Of a stretch of DNA of 64,000 bases, positions 48,403 through 56,382 are shown in pieces. The stretch comes from Streptomyces justiciae (lineage in GTDB: Bacteria; Actinomycetota; Actinomycetes; Streptomycetales; Streptomycetaceae): the NCBI RefSeq assembly GCF_015163075.1, contig NZ_JADDXU010000025.1:1-64000 (forward strand). Direction: 5' to 3'. Below the pieces are notes generated by a model, which searched no databases, was not told where the DNA came from, and saw only the letters and a list, made by a program, of their open reading frames with translations. The position numbers and the translations under genes were made by a program. Positions within the stretch are counted from its first letter, which is position 1; each line of letters opens with the position of its first letter.

Positions 48403-49185
48403 TCATTCCGGCGGCTCCAGACCCCAGGTCGCCGCCCGCCCGGCGGCCGCCGCCCTGTTGGGGACGTCGAGCTTGGCCAGGATGTGCTCGATGTGCGTGG
48501 CGACGGTGCGTACCGTCACGAAGAGGCGCTCGGCGATCTCGCGGTTGGTGCGGCCGGCGGTGAGTTCGGCCAGCACCTGTAGCTCGCGTGACGTGAGTCC
48601 GCCGGGTTGGCTCGCGGCGCCGCGCTCGACGGCGGTCGCGGTCCCCTCGGGCGGGTCCACGGCGGCCGCGAGGCAGTCGTCGAGCAGGTCGAGCACTTGT
48701 GCGCTCCCCGGACGGGTGGCGCGCCGCCGTTCCATGCTGAGGTTCAGCACTCCGACGTAGCGGCCGTCCTGGGCGAACAGGCAGCGGGTCAGGCCGTCCT
48801 CGAAACCGGACGGCTCGATCACCTCGCGGACGGTGGTGGAGAGGGCGCGCAGCCCGGGCGGCACATCGTGCAGCCACAGCGCGCCGCCGGGCCTGCGTAC
48901 GCGGGCGAACAGCGGGTCCTCGTGGAGACGGACGCTCAGATGCTCCCGCGCGGCGGGCGTGTAGTCGTCGGCGAGGACGACGTGGCGGCGCAGCCGCGGG
49001 TCCCACCGGGCCAGCGACGCACGGTCGTGGTCGACGACCCCGGACAGCGCGCGGAGCACGTCGTGGGCGGGCCCGGTCCCCCGGGCGACGCGGCGCGCGG
49101 CCTCACGCACCCGCAGGGCTGCTTCCAGCACCGCCTCGGTGGACCCGGGACCGGCTATGTCGCCGTCATTCGTCGCGTGCGTCAT
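48403..49185 (-). CDS. LuxR-family transcriptional regulator
   Basis: A protein of 260 residues from ATG 49185. Residues 30-185 form a GAF/PAS-like sensory part (H-D-R-A-S-L-A-R-W-D, then D-G-R-Y-V-G-V-L-N-L-S). The C-terminal LuxR helix-turn-helix reads L-T-S-R-E-L-Q-V-L-A-E-L-T-A-G-R-T-N-R-E-I-A and T-V-R-T-V-A-T-H-I-E-H-I-L-A-K-L. The start lies 20 bp inside the 3' end of the amidohydrolase gene, so the two are coupled. It may control that enzyme or the MFS gene downstream. No receiver domain is present. Confidence 0.9.
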   Translation of the reverse strand: MTHATNDGDIAGPGSTEAVLEAALRVREAARRVARGTGPAHDVLRALSGVVDHDRASLARWDPRLRRHVVLADDYTPAAREHLSVRLHEDPLFARVRRPGGALWLHDVPPGLRALSTTVREVIEPSGFEDGLTRCLFAQDGRYVGVLNLSMERRRATRPGSAQVLDLLDDCLAAAVDPPEGTATAVERGAASQPGGLTSRELQVLAELTAGRTNREIAERLFVTVRTVATHIEHILAKLDVPNRAAAAGRAATWGLEPPE

Positions 49186-50866
49186 GCACCACCTCCCCAC
49201 CGAGGACGGTGAGCATAACCGGCATGTCCGGGATGGCGTGCGGGTCGACGGTGAGGAGATCTCCCGCCAGGACGCACAGGTCCGCGACCTTGCCGACCTC
49301 GAGAGAGCCCTTCCACTGCTCGGCGAAGTCCTGCCAGGCGGCGTCGATCGTGTACGTGCGCACGGCCTCGGCGAGCGCGATGCGCTGCCCCGGTCCGCTG
49401 ACCCGGCCACTGGCCTTGGACTCGCGCAGCAGCATCGTGGCGATCCCCTGGCGCCAGTCGGGGAAGGTGACCGGTGCGTCGGAGCTGCTCGTCACCCTGA
49501 CCCCGGCGTCGAGGGCGTCCCGGTACGGCCACTCGTAAGCGGCCCGCTCCGGACCGACGAACTCCTCCTCCAGGTCCGCGATGGTCCACTTGATGGTGGG
49601 GTTCATGTTGACGCCGAAGCCGTGCTCGGCGAGCGTCTTCATGCTGCGCGCGGTGAGGAAGTCGCCGTGGATGACGTAGTGCCGGGCATCGGGACGCGGC
49701 CGCGCGGCGGTCGCTGCGGCGAAGGCGTCGACGACGGTGTCGATGCCCCGGTCCCCGGTGACGTGCACGCCGACCTGGTGTCCGGCGTCGTGCGCGTGCC
49801 GGACCATCTCCGCGATCTCGGCCACCCGGTCCTCGTCGGTGGCGCCGCCCACGCACAGCGCGCCGCAGCCGCCGCCGAGGTAGGCCTCGTGCATCCAGGC
49901 CGTCCTGTTCGGCGGGATGCCGTCGGCGAAGATCTTGACCCCGATCACGTTGAGCCGTCGCGGGTCCTCGCTGTCCGGCACGTCGATCCCGTCCAGGGCG
50001 CGGGCGAAGCCGGACGCCGTGCTGGACATGCCGCTCGGCAGCAGCAGCACGCTCACACGGGCCGTCAGCTCGCCGTCGGCCAGCAGCCGACGGTAGACGT
50101 CGAGGGTCTCCCCCGACAGCGCCCCGCCCATCATGCGGTCACCGCCGGGGCCGAGACCCGGTTCGGTGTAACTGGTGATGCCCAGGCCACGCAGCTTGGC
50201 CAGGGTGGAGCGGATCGCCACGGCCCGAACCTCCGGAGTGAGCGGCGGCAGCGCCTGCTGGACCAGCACCTGGCCGCCCTCCTGGAACAGGCCGGTGGGC
50301 TCGCCCCGGTTGGTGACGACGACCCCGCCGGGCGGCGCCACGCTGTCCCGATCGACGCCGGCGACTGCCAGGGCCGCGGAGTTGACCCAGGTGGCGTGTC
50401 CGGAGAAGTCCAGCAGCAGCACCGGGTGGTCAGGGCTGACGGCGTCGAGGTCGTACCGGTCGGGCAGACGCGTGGGGTCCGCGGCGCACTCGGCCAGATA
50501 GCCCGGGTCCCAGCCGACACCGGTGATCCACTGCCCCACAGGGGTCCGCTCGGCCGCCAGGCGCACCGCCTCAGCCACGTCGGCGATGGACCGTACGGCC
50601 GGATGTCCGAGGTCGAGCGCCAGCGGCGGCGAACTGATCCCCCAAGCACACCCGTGCAGATGGGAGTCGTTGATACCGGGCAGCAGCGTGCCACCGTCCA
50701 GATCGACGACCCTGGTGTCCGGCCCGACGAGATCCTCCACGTCCGCACGGGCCCCTACGGCCGCGATGACGCCGTCGGTGACCGCCAGCGCGTGGGCCAC
50801 CGTGAAGTCGGGATCGACGGTGAGCACGGAGCCGTTCACGAAGACCAGATCGGCGAAGCCGGACAT
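49166..50866 (-). CDS. Amidohydrolase (YtcJ-like, COG1574)
   Basis: A TIM-barrel metal hydrolase of 566 residues from ATG 50866, which has GGGAGGA just upstream; 36 further codons are open but unlikely. Motifs: L-L-P-G-I-N-D-S-H-L-H (first metal His pair), then G-V-H-V-T-G-D-R-G-I-D-T-V, H-Y-V-I-H-G-D-F-L-T and T-S-S-S-D-A-P-V-T-F-P-D, where His and Asp complete the metal site. C-terminal G-S-L-E-V-G-K-V-A-D-L-C-V-L returns to the small beta domain. YtcJ-like enzymes hydrolyse exocyclic amides or related bonds; no specific substrate is evident. Confidence 0.9.
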   Translation of the reverse strand: MSGFADLVFVNGSVLTVDPDFTVAHALAVTDGVIAAVGARADVEDLVGPDTRVVDLDGGTLLPGINDSHLHGCAWGISSPPLALDLGHPAVRSIADVAEAVRLAAERTPVGQWITGVGWDPGYLAECAADPTRLPDRYDLDAVSPDHPVLLLDFSGHATWVNSAALAVAGVDRDSVAPPGGVVVTNRGEPTGLFQEGGQVLVQQALPPLTPEVRAVAIRSTLAKLRGLGITSYTEPGLGPGGDRMMGGALSGETLDVYRRLLADGELTARVSVLLLPSGMSSTASGFARALDGIDVPDSEDPRRLNVIGVKIFADGIPPNRTAWMHEAYLGGGCGALCVGGATDEDRVAEIAEMVRHAHDAGHQVGVHVTGDRGIDTVVDAFAAATAARPRPDARHYVIHGDFLTARSMKTLAEHGFGVNMNPTIKWTIADLEEEFVGPERAAYEWPYRDALDAGVRVTSSSDAPVTFPDWRQGIATMLLRESKASGRVSGPGQRIALAEAVRTYTIDAAWQDFAEQWKGSLEVGKVADLCVLAGDLLTVDPHAIPDMPVMLTVLGGEVVHDARDE

Positions 50867-50986
50867 GAAGTCCTCCCTGGGCGTACGCGGGTGCTGCGGC
50901 ACGTCGCCTGCCGAAGGACACACCCGGAACTGCGCAAACTCTGCGCCTTCGCCGGGTGAGCGCGCATCGGTCATCCGACCGATACG

Positions 50987-51700
50987 TCAGCGCCGCTTAC
51001 CGGCCTCCGAGGAGCCCATGCCCTGGCTGGCGCGGCGCATCGCCTCGTACAGCGCGGCGTCCTCCGGCGGGTCCGGAAGCGGTCCACGGGCCGGCGCCTG
51101 GAAGGACTGGATCATCCACGCCACCAGGCGACGCCAGGCGTCCGGGGCGGAATCGCCGATGGCACTGAGGACGCCGACGTTGGCCATCAGGAGCAGGACG
51201 AGATCGCGGCTGGTGAAGTCCTCGCGCAGGTGCCCGCTGTCCTTGGCGCGGTCGATGAGTTCGAGGAAGCCCTGGTACGCCTGGGCACGCAGCGCTTCCA
51301 GGGCCTCGGCGCCGGGGAAGCTCATGGTCATCATGTCGGCGAAGCCCCGGTCGGCGGCCTGCATCGCACAGACCTCCTCGATGTAACCCGTGAAGGCGTC
51401 CCACGGGTCCGGTTTGGCCAAGGCCTCGGCGGTGGCCTTTGCGTACGCCTCCATGCGGTCCGCGAAGACCGCGGCGACCAGCTCCTCCTTGGCGGGGAAG
51501 TGCCGGAAGATGGTGGCGATCCCCACCCCTGCCTCCCGTGCGACCGAGGCCATCGACGCGTGCAGTCCGTCGCGCCCGAAGACAGTGCGCGCGGCGGCGA
51601 TGATCCGCCCGCGGTTGCGCTCGGCGTCGCTGCGCATGGGCTGGCCTGCGGAGTCCGTCGCGCCGCCGGTGCCGTGGACGTTCTGGTTCCGGGAGGTCAT
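50987..51700 (-). CDS. TetR-family regulator (paralogue of the one at 56383)
   Basis: A protein of 237 residues. Its helix-turn-helix has S-M-A-S-V-A-R-E-A-G-V-G-I-A-T-I-F-R-H-F-P-A-K-E-E-L. The C-terminal domain has V-C-A-M-Q-A-A-D-R-G-F-A-D-M and D-S-A-P-D-A-W-R-R-L-V. Both stretches recur almost unchanged in the regulator at 56383, so the two share recent ancestry. A 7-bp inverted repeat lies upstream. It precedes the amidohydrolase gene in the same direction, and the aldo/keto reductase gene ends 46 bp upstream of its start. Confidence 0.9.
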   Translation of the reverse strand: MTSRNQNVHGTGGATDSAGQPMRSDAERNRGRIIAAARTVFGRDGLHASMASVAREAGVGIATIFRHFPAKEELVAAVFADRMEAYAKATAEALAKPDPWDAFTGYIEEVCAMQAADRGFADMMTMSFPGAEALEALRAQAYQGFLELIDRAKDSGHLREDFTSRDLVLLLMANVGVLSAIGDSAPDAWRRLVAWMIQSFQAPARGPLPDPPEDAALYEAMRRASQGMGSSEAGKRR

Positions 51701-51716
51701 GGCCGCAACCCTACCA

Positions 51717-51738
51717 AACCGGAAAGCACGATCCGGTT
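51717..51738. promoter_or_regulatory. Inverted repeat upstream of TetR 50987 (putative autoregulatory operator)
   Basis: AACCGGA (51717-51723) and TCCGGTT (51732-51738) form a perfect inverted repeat with an eight-base spacer, 17 bp before the TetR start. It is distinct from the AAGTGG sites near the paralogous regulator. Confidence 0.65.
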
Positions 51739-51745
51739 ACCGTGA

Positions 51746-52663
51746 TCAGCTCGGGTCCTGAGCAGCCGCCCCCGCCTCCCGGTGATCGCGGATGACGGCG
51801 TCGAGGGTTCGCACCTCGTCGGGACGGAGAGACAGCCGGGCGGCGGCGGCCGAGTCAGTCGCCGTCTCCGGACGTCCGGCGCCACTGATCGGCAGGAGGA
51901 CGGGGGAACGATGCAGCAGCCACGCGAGGAGCAGTCGCTGCGGCGAGACGCCGCGGTCGGCCGCGAGGGCCAGGAGGCGAGGTGAGGCCGTGGCCGCGTC
52001 CCAGCCCCGCAGCGGCGAGTACGCCATGAACGGAATGCCGTGGCGCTCGCATTCACGAAGGAGTTCGTCATCGCCGCCGTCGCATGCGGAGTACGGATTC
52101 TGTACGGCGTCGATCGCGGTGACCGTGCGCGCGGCGGCGAGGAGGGACAGGTCGACGTTGGATACACCGACGGCTCGGAGCTTTCCTTCCGCGCGCAACT
52201 CACCGAGGGCGCCGACGCTTTCGGCGAAGGGCACCTCCGCGTCGGGCCAGTGCAGGAAGTACAGATCGACCGTCTCCCGCCTCAGTGCCCGCAGGCTCCT
52301 CTCGACGTCCGCTCTCAGCGCGGCAGGACGGGCGTCGTTCCTCCATTCCGCCGACCCGGCTCGGAAATGACCTCCCTTGGTCGCCACCATCACGGAGCTC
52401 CCGTCCTGGCGGGCGGCGAGCACATCGCCGATGAGCCGCTCGTTGTGCGCCTCCTCATCGGCGGTCGTGTAGGCGCGAGCGGTGTCGATGAGGTTCACTC
52501 CGCCGTCGATCGCCGCGTTGATCGTCGCGGCCGCCGTCTCCCGGCTGAGGTCCGGCCGAAGCGACAGCGCGGCTCCGCCGAGGGCGACCGGCCAGACTCG
52601 ACGCCCCGCCACTTCCCGTACCGCCGACTGGACTTGACCGTCCGATCGTCCCGCTCGGTCCAT
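51746..52663 (-). CDS. Aldo/keto reductase
   Basis: A protein of 305 residues from ATG 52663, with AAGGAAG upstream. V-A-L-G-G-A-A-L, then N-L-I-D-T-A-R-A-Y, V-A-T-K-G-G, and D-L-Y-F-L-H-W-P-D supply Asp, Tyr, Lys and His of the AKR active site. It is shorter than and not closely related to the AKR at 20864. It ends just before the TetR operator and is divergent from the DUF805 gene. Confidence 0.88.
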   Translation of the reverse strand: MDRAGRSDGQVQSAVREVAGRRVWPVALGGAALSLRPDLSRETAAATINAAIDGGVNLIDTARAYTTADEEAHNERLIGDVLAARQDGSSVMVATKGGHFRAGSAEWRNDARPAALRADVERSLRALRRETVDLYFLHWPDAEVPFAESVGALGELRAEGKLRAVGVSNVDLSLLAAARTVTAIDAVQNPYSACDGGDDELLRECERHGIPFMAYSPLRGWDAATASPRLLALAADRGVSPQRLLLAWLLHRSPVLLPISGAGRPETATDSAAAARLSLRPDEVRTLDAVIRDHREAGAAAQDPS

Positions 52664-52745
52664 CACACGCTTCCTTCCGCACCCGTTGCACTCTAAGCAG
52701 ATAACCCTATCCATTTTCCGTGGTAGCGTGAAGAGTGAACCGGAA

Positions 52746-52776
52746 TGGCCTATCCGAATCAAGAACGGATAGGCCA
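52746..52776. promoter_or_regulatory. Perfect 11-bp inverted repeat upstream of the DUF805 gene
   Basis: TGGCCTATCCG (52746-52756) and CGGATAGGCCA (52766-52776) with a nine-base spacer, 28 bp before the DUF805 start. It could be an operator in the divergent AKR/DUF805 promoter or a leader hairpin. The CGGATA element resembles, but does not match, the sites at 24441 and 44751. Confidence 0.5.
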
Positions 52777-52803
52777 CTCCATCCTTCCGACGAAAGGCTT
52801 GAC

Positions 52804-53181
52804 ATGACCCGCATGTCGTTCGCCGACGCGGCACGCGTGTGCCTCACGGCCAAATACGCCACGTTCTCCGGTCGCGCACGACGCGCGGAGTACTGGTGGT
52901 TCTCACTGGTCTACGTCATCGCCACCGGCGCCGTCGCCGGAATCATCTTCGTGACGGAGACCCCGCTGCTGGGCGTCCTCCTCCTGCCGTTCATCGTGCC
53001 CATGCTGAGCGTCTCCGTACGCCGCTTGCACGACACCGGCAAGTCAGGCCGGAGGATGCTCATCGCGCTGATCCCCATAGCCGGCCCGGTCATGTACCTC
53101 GTGGGCATGACCGCGGACAGCGTCCCGACCACCAACGAGTACGGCCCCTCCCCCAAGGCTGTCGGCCACCTCGTCGGCTGA
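52804..53181 (+). CDS. DUF805 small membrane protein
   Basis: A protein of 125 residues from ATG 52804, with AAAGG upstream; an earlier GTG overlaps the inverted repeat and is unlikely. DUF805 features: Y-A-T-F-S-G-R-A-R-R-A-E-Y-W-W-F, two or three transmembrane helices, S-V-R-R-L-H-D-T-G-K-S-G between them, and a C-terminal N-E-Y-G-P-S-P-K. The function of the family is unknown. It stands alone, divergent from the AKR gene. Confidence 0.9.
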   Translation: MTRMSFADAARVCLTAKYATFSGRARRAEYWWFSLVYVIATGAVAGIIFVTETPLLGVLLLPFIVPMLSVSVRRLHDTGKSGRRMLIALIPIAGPVMYLVGMTADSVPTTNEYGPSPKAVGHLVG

Positions 53182-53299
53182 GCCGGCGCTCACTACCGGA
53201 GGCGCCGACGGGTTCAGCGAGGACATGAGGACGGCGGAAGCCTTGCGACCGTCCATGGGTTCACCGGCACCACGGACCGCGGCGCCCGCTGGCGCCCCT

Positions 53300-53455
53300 T
53301 CAACGTGCGATGCCCGGTCGGGCGCCGAAGCCTCTGACGTAGCGCTGGGTGGTGGCCGCGGCGGCGTTGACCACGGAGGTGGGCGAGGGCAGGGGCATCG
53401 CCCGCATGTGGTGCTCGCCCACGCCGAAGGAGTAGACGCCGAGTTCGAAGGTCAT
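53300..53455 (-). pseudogene. Internally deleted LLM-class oxidoreductase remnant
   Basis: A 51-residue frame reads M-T-F-E-L-G-V-Y-S-F-G and then directly V-G-E-H-H-M-R-A-M-P-L-P-S-P-T-S-V-V-N-A-A-A-A. Full-length LLM proteins with this start have about 40 residues between S-F-G and the G-E-H-H motif and some 250 more after it. So both an internal and a 3' deletion are present. The remainder ends in R-P-G-I-A-R. It sits just behind the redox operon ending at 53471. Confidence 0.7.
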
Positions 53456-53470
53456 CGCGGATTCCTGGCT

Positions 53471-54109
53471 TCAGTTGCTGATCGCGGGCATGGCCCGCCG
53501 GTAGCGGGCGTCGGTGAGCTGGGAGACCAGGAACGCGGCGATGTCGGCGCGGCTCATGGCGGAGCCGATCCTGTCGTGGCCGAGGAAGCCCGAGCGGATG
53601 CGTCCGGTGGCGGGCTTGTTCGTGGGGACGGTGATGCGGGCGATGGTGTAGTCGAGGTCCGAGTCGGTGACGGCCGCGGTCATGCCCTTCAGTTCTGCCA
53701 GCGCGTTGGGGAACATCAGCCCCGCCATGACGGGTAGCACCTTGTGCTTCCAGTGCGGTCGGTCCTGGGGGTCCGCAAGCGAGGGCGTGGCGAGGCCGAT
53801 GAAGCGGGTGACCTGCTCCGTCTCCATGGCCTTCACGACAGCGCGGGTTCCGTCGGTCACCTCGCGGCCGGTCGTGGACCGTTTCATCGACGGGCCGAGC
53901 GCGCTGATCACCGCGTCGGTGCCGCTCACGGCTCGCTCGACGGCATCGCGGTCCGACAACTGCCCGGTGACGACCGTGAGATGGGTGTGCGTGAGGGCGA
54001 GTTTGGCGGGGCTGCGGACCAGGGCCGTGACCTCGTGGCCGTAGTCGAGGAGCTGTTGGACAACGAGGCGCCCGATGGCGCCACTCGCACCGAGGACGGT
54101 GACGCGCAT
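53471..54109 (-). CDS. NAD(P)H-binding protein (atypical SDR, NmrA-like)
   Basis: A protein of 212 residues from ATG 54109. The Rossmann motif is T-V-L-G-A-S-G-A-I-G-R-L-V, then G-T-D-A-V-I-S-A-L-G-P. The classical Y-x3-K is not apparent, as in SDR_a5/NAD(P)-binding (PF13460) proteins that act as redox sensors or flavin/quinone reductases. It is the last intact gene of a four-gene unit (MDR, SDR, DoxX, this one). The longer upstream open frame covers the DoxX gene in another frame and is not real. Confidence 0.88.
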   Translation of the reverse strand: MRVTVLGASGAIGRLVVQQLLDYGHEVTALVRSPAKLALTHTHLTVVTGQLSDRDAVERAVSGTDAVISALGPSMKRSTTGREVTDGTRAVVKAMETEQVTRFIGLATPSLADPQDRPHWKHKVLPVMAGLMFPNALAELKGMTAAVTDSDLDYTIARITVPTNKPATGRIRSGFLGHDRIGSAMSRADIAAFLVSQLTDARYRRAMPAISN

Positions 54110-54144
54110 GAGAGGGGTTCCTTGCGATGAGGGGCAGTTGGGGA

Positions 54145-54516
54145 TCAGAAGCTGTACGGGCCGAATCGGCCCCAGGCCACCAGGGCGGCCAGGGCGAGCA
54201 GGACGGCGTTGAAGGCGATCGCGCTCGGTTCCTTGCGGCGGGCGTGGGTGAGCGCGGCCAGCACCATCACCACGCCCAGACCGGTTGCGGCCAGCGGGGT
54301 CAGCACGGGGGCGATGTCGGTGGCCGCCGGCAGGATCAGGCCGAGCGCCGCCGCGAACTCGACGATGCCGATGAGGCGGACGGTGTTCTGCGAGAAGTCG
54401 GCCGTCCAGGGCAGCCGGCCGACGAGCTTCTCCTTCGGCTGGGTGGACTTCATGACGCCGGCCATGGCGAACATGGCGGCCAGCACGGCCTGGACTATCC
54501 ACAAGAAGACGTTCAT
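54145..54516 (-). CDS. DoxX-family membrane protein
   Basis: A protein of 123 residues with four transmembrane helices. L-A-A-M-F-A-M-A-G-V-M-K, then R-L-I-G-I-V-E-F-A-A-A-L-G-L-I-L-P is the DoxX pattern. Family members sit in oxidoreductase operons and, in some bacteria, act with thiol/superoxide defence complexes. It lies between SDR-type genes, 77 bp after the SDR stop. Confidence 0.9.
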   Translation of the reverse strand: MNVFLWIVQAVLAAMFAMAGVMKSTQPKEKLVGRLPWTADFSQNTVRLIGIVEFAAALGLILPAATDIAPVLTPLAATGLGVVMVLAALTHARRKEPSAIAFNAVLLALAALVAWGRFGPYSF

Positions 54517-54593
54517 GCACGGGTTCCTTGGCAGAGGGGGACGGGCGGGGAGGCAGCGGACGCGCCTCCCCGTGAGCGGAGTGGGTGGCTCGA

Positions 54594-55274
54594 TCAGGCG
54601 GTGAAGACGGCCTCGGAGCGGGCGCGGTCTTCGTGAAGCTGCCAGTACAGGGGGGCGATGTCCTCGGCCTCCGCGGTCGGGAAGCCTTCCGGGCCGCCCC
54701 CGCCGATCCAGACGCCGATCGCCACGTGCGCGGCGTGCACGCCGCTGCCGGCCAGCTCCTTGTCCAGGTTGAGCACCCAGTTGCGCAGGGCTGCTGAGGC
54801 GGCGTTGACGTTGCCGAGCATCGGCACCGGGTCGACGGAACCGCCGCCGGTGGTGAACAGCAGGGTCCCGGCGCCGGCCTCCCGCATCGCGGGCAGGACC
54901 GCCTGCGCGGCGGTGAGGGCGCCGTAGAGGTAGTACTCGATCTGCGGTTGCAGGTTGTCCACGGTGGACTCCGACGGGGTGGCCAGGGAATGACCGGGGA
55001 CCGGGGAGTGCGCGGCCGGTGAGTACTCCAGTACGTCGATGGCGCCGAAGCGGGCCCGCACGGCGTCCAGAGCGGCGGTCAGGGAGGGCCGGTCGAGGAC
55101 GTCGGCGGGGAACGCCTCGGCCGTGATGCCCTCCTCGGCGAGCTGGTCGACGAGGCTCTGGAGCTTCTCCTTGGTGCGGGCGATCAGGGCGACGTCGTAG
55201 CCGCGGCTGCCGAAGGTGCGGGCGATGGCCAGGCCCATGCCGGGGCCTGCACCGATGATGGCGATGGTGGGCAT
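54594..55274 (-). CDS. Short-chain dehydrogenase/reductase
   Basis: A protein of 226 residues: I-I-G-A-G-P-G-M-G-L-A-I-A at the N-terminus, then V-A-L-I-A-R-T and T-T-G-G-G-S in the catalytic region. The tyrosine-lysine pair is not at the usual place (N-V-N-A-A-S-A-A-L-R-N is found there), so it is an atypical SDR and catalysis is in question. It may be a sensor or have relocated residues. It belongs to the operon with the MDR and DoxX genes. Confidence 0.85.
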   Translation of the reverse strand: MPTIAIIGAGPGMGLAIARTFGSRGYDVALIARTKEKLQSLVDQLAEEGITAEAFPADVLDRPSLTAALDAVRARFGAIDVLEYSPAAHSPVPGHSLATPSESTVDNLQPQIEYYLYGALTAAQAVLPAMREAGAGTLLFTTGGGSVDPVPMLGNVNAASAALRNWVLNLDKELAGSGVHAAHVAIGVWIGGGGPEGFPTAEAEDIAPLYWQLHEDRARSEAVFTA

Positions 55275-55294
55275 GCGGGACTCTTTTCCGTGAC

Positions 55295-55370
55295 GGGGGT
55301 GGGCTTCAGGAGAGGGTGACGGCGACCTTGCCGGGGGTGGGCTTCAGGAGAGGGTGACGACGACCTTGCC
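55295..55370. repeat. 38-bp tandem duplication at the 3' end of the MDR gene
   Basis: Two adjacent 38-bp copies (55295-55332 and 55333-55370) differ at one base. Read on the minus strand, each contains the last codons and the stop of the MDR gene (G-K-V-x-V-T-L-S-stop). The inner copy ends the gene, and the outer copy is left as a silent duplicate in the gap before the SDR gene. Confidence 0.95.
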
Positions 55371-56282
55371 GGGGGTGCCGGAGCCGAAGGCGGTGAACGC
55401 GTCCGCGGCCTGCTCCAGGGCGTAGGTCGCGGTGACGGGTACGCGCAGCGCCCCGGAGACGACCTGTTCGGCCAGGGTGGTCAGGGTCGCCGCGTTCGGG
55501 TCGGCCATGATCGGGTGGACGGTGACGGACTCGTCCTTGACGGCGTCCGGGGTCAGGCCCGCGGGTGAGGCGATCCGGCCGCCCGGCCGCAGCAGGCCGG
55601 CGAGCTGGGCGCCGTCGCCCGCCAGGTGCAGCACCGCGTCCACGCCGTCCGGCGCGACGGCGCGGACCTGGGCCTCCAGGTCGCCGGTGAAGTCGACCAC
55701 GTGGACCGCGGTGTGGGTCAGGCCGGTGACGAAGTCGGTCTGGGTGCCGGGGCGAGCGGTCGCGATCACCCTTGCCCCGCGGGCGGCGGCGAGCTGTACG
55801 GCCAGCGATCCGACGCCGCCGCCGGCTCCGGAGATCAGCACCGTCTCGCCCTCGGCCAGGGCCACTGCGTTCAGGCTGTCCGAGGCCGTCGTCCCGGCGA
55901 CGCCGAGCGCGCCCGCGTCCGCCTCCGCCAGGCCCGCCGGGAGCTTGGCGACGCCGTATCCGGCGGAGACGGTGACGTACTCGGCCAGCGACCCGGTGCC
56001 CAGGAACGGCTTCATCACGACCCCGAAGACCGCGTCACCGACGTCGAAGCCCGCCACGTCCGCGCCGAGCGCCTCGACGGTTCCCGCGAAGTCCTTGCCG
56101 AGCACCAGCGGGAAGCGGTGCTCCATCATGCCGTTCAGGTAGCCCGCGGCGACGGCGAGATCGAAGCCGTTCACCGAGGAGGCGGCAACCTTCACCAGCA
56201 GTTCTCCGGCCTCGGGGCGGGGCGGTTCCACCTCGCTCACGGCTGGGGCGGCCGGAACCGCGTCCAGAGTGACAGCACGCAT
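55344..56282 (-). CDS. NADP-dependent quinone-type oxidoreductase (MDR)
   Basis: A protein of 312 residues from ATG 56282. GroES-like part: G-E-L-L-V-K-V-A-A-S-S-V-N-G-F-D, then P-L-V-L-G-K-D-F-A-G-T-V. Rossmann part: V-L-I-S-G-A-G-G-G-V-G-S-L-A. There are no zinc ligands, so it belongs to the quinone oxidoreductase group. It is divergent from the TetR gene at 56383, with AAGGTGG-type sites between: AAGTGGrCCG occurs twice. First gene of the MDR-SDR-DoxX-NAD(P) unit. Confidence 0.9.
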   Translation of the reverse strand: MRAVTLDAVPAAPAVSEVEPPRPEAGELLVKVAASSVNGFDLAVAAGYLNGMMEHRFPLVLGKDFAGTVEALGADVAGFDVGDAVFGVVMKPFLGTGSLAEYVTVSAGYGVAKLPAGLAEADAGALGVAGTTASDSLNAVALAEGETVLISGAGGGVGSLAVQLAAARGARVIATARPGTQTDFVTGLTHTAVHVVDFTGDLEAQVRAVAPDGVDAVLHLAGDGAQLAGLLRPGGRIASPAGLTPDAVKDESVTVHPIMADPNAATLTTLAEQVVSGALRVPVTATYALEQAADAFTAFGSGTPGKVVVTLS

Positions 56283-56298
56283 GACAGCACCTCTCCAT

Positions 56299-56367
56299 AA
56301 GTGGACCGGCCTTCCCGGTTCCGCTGCTTCCGAGCGTAACAGCAGAAGTGGGCCGCCTGTTCCACTT
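56299..56367. promoter_or_regulatory. AAGTGG repeats in the MDR/TetR divergent promoter (putative operators)
   Basis: AAGTGGACCG (56299-56308) and AAGTGGGCCG (56346-56355) are direct repeats. The second also pairs with CCACTT (56362-56367) as an inverted repeat with a ten-base spacer. They cover the 100-bp gap between the MDR gene and the TetR gene at 56383. Confidence 0.65.
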
Positions 56368-56382
56368 GGCTAGGATGGGGGC

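Noticed and set aside
52685..52715. Third copy of the CGGATA TetR operator near the AKR/DUF805 promoter
   Set aside because: GATAACCCTATC has a different spacer and lacks the CGGAT/ATCCG arms, so it does not match the sites at 24441 and 44751.
55295..55370. Insertion-sequence end or attachment site at the duplication
   Set aside because: There is no transposase, no terminal inverted repeat and no integrase nearby; it is a simple tandem copy of gene sequence.
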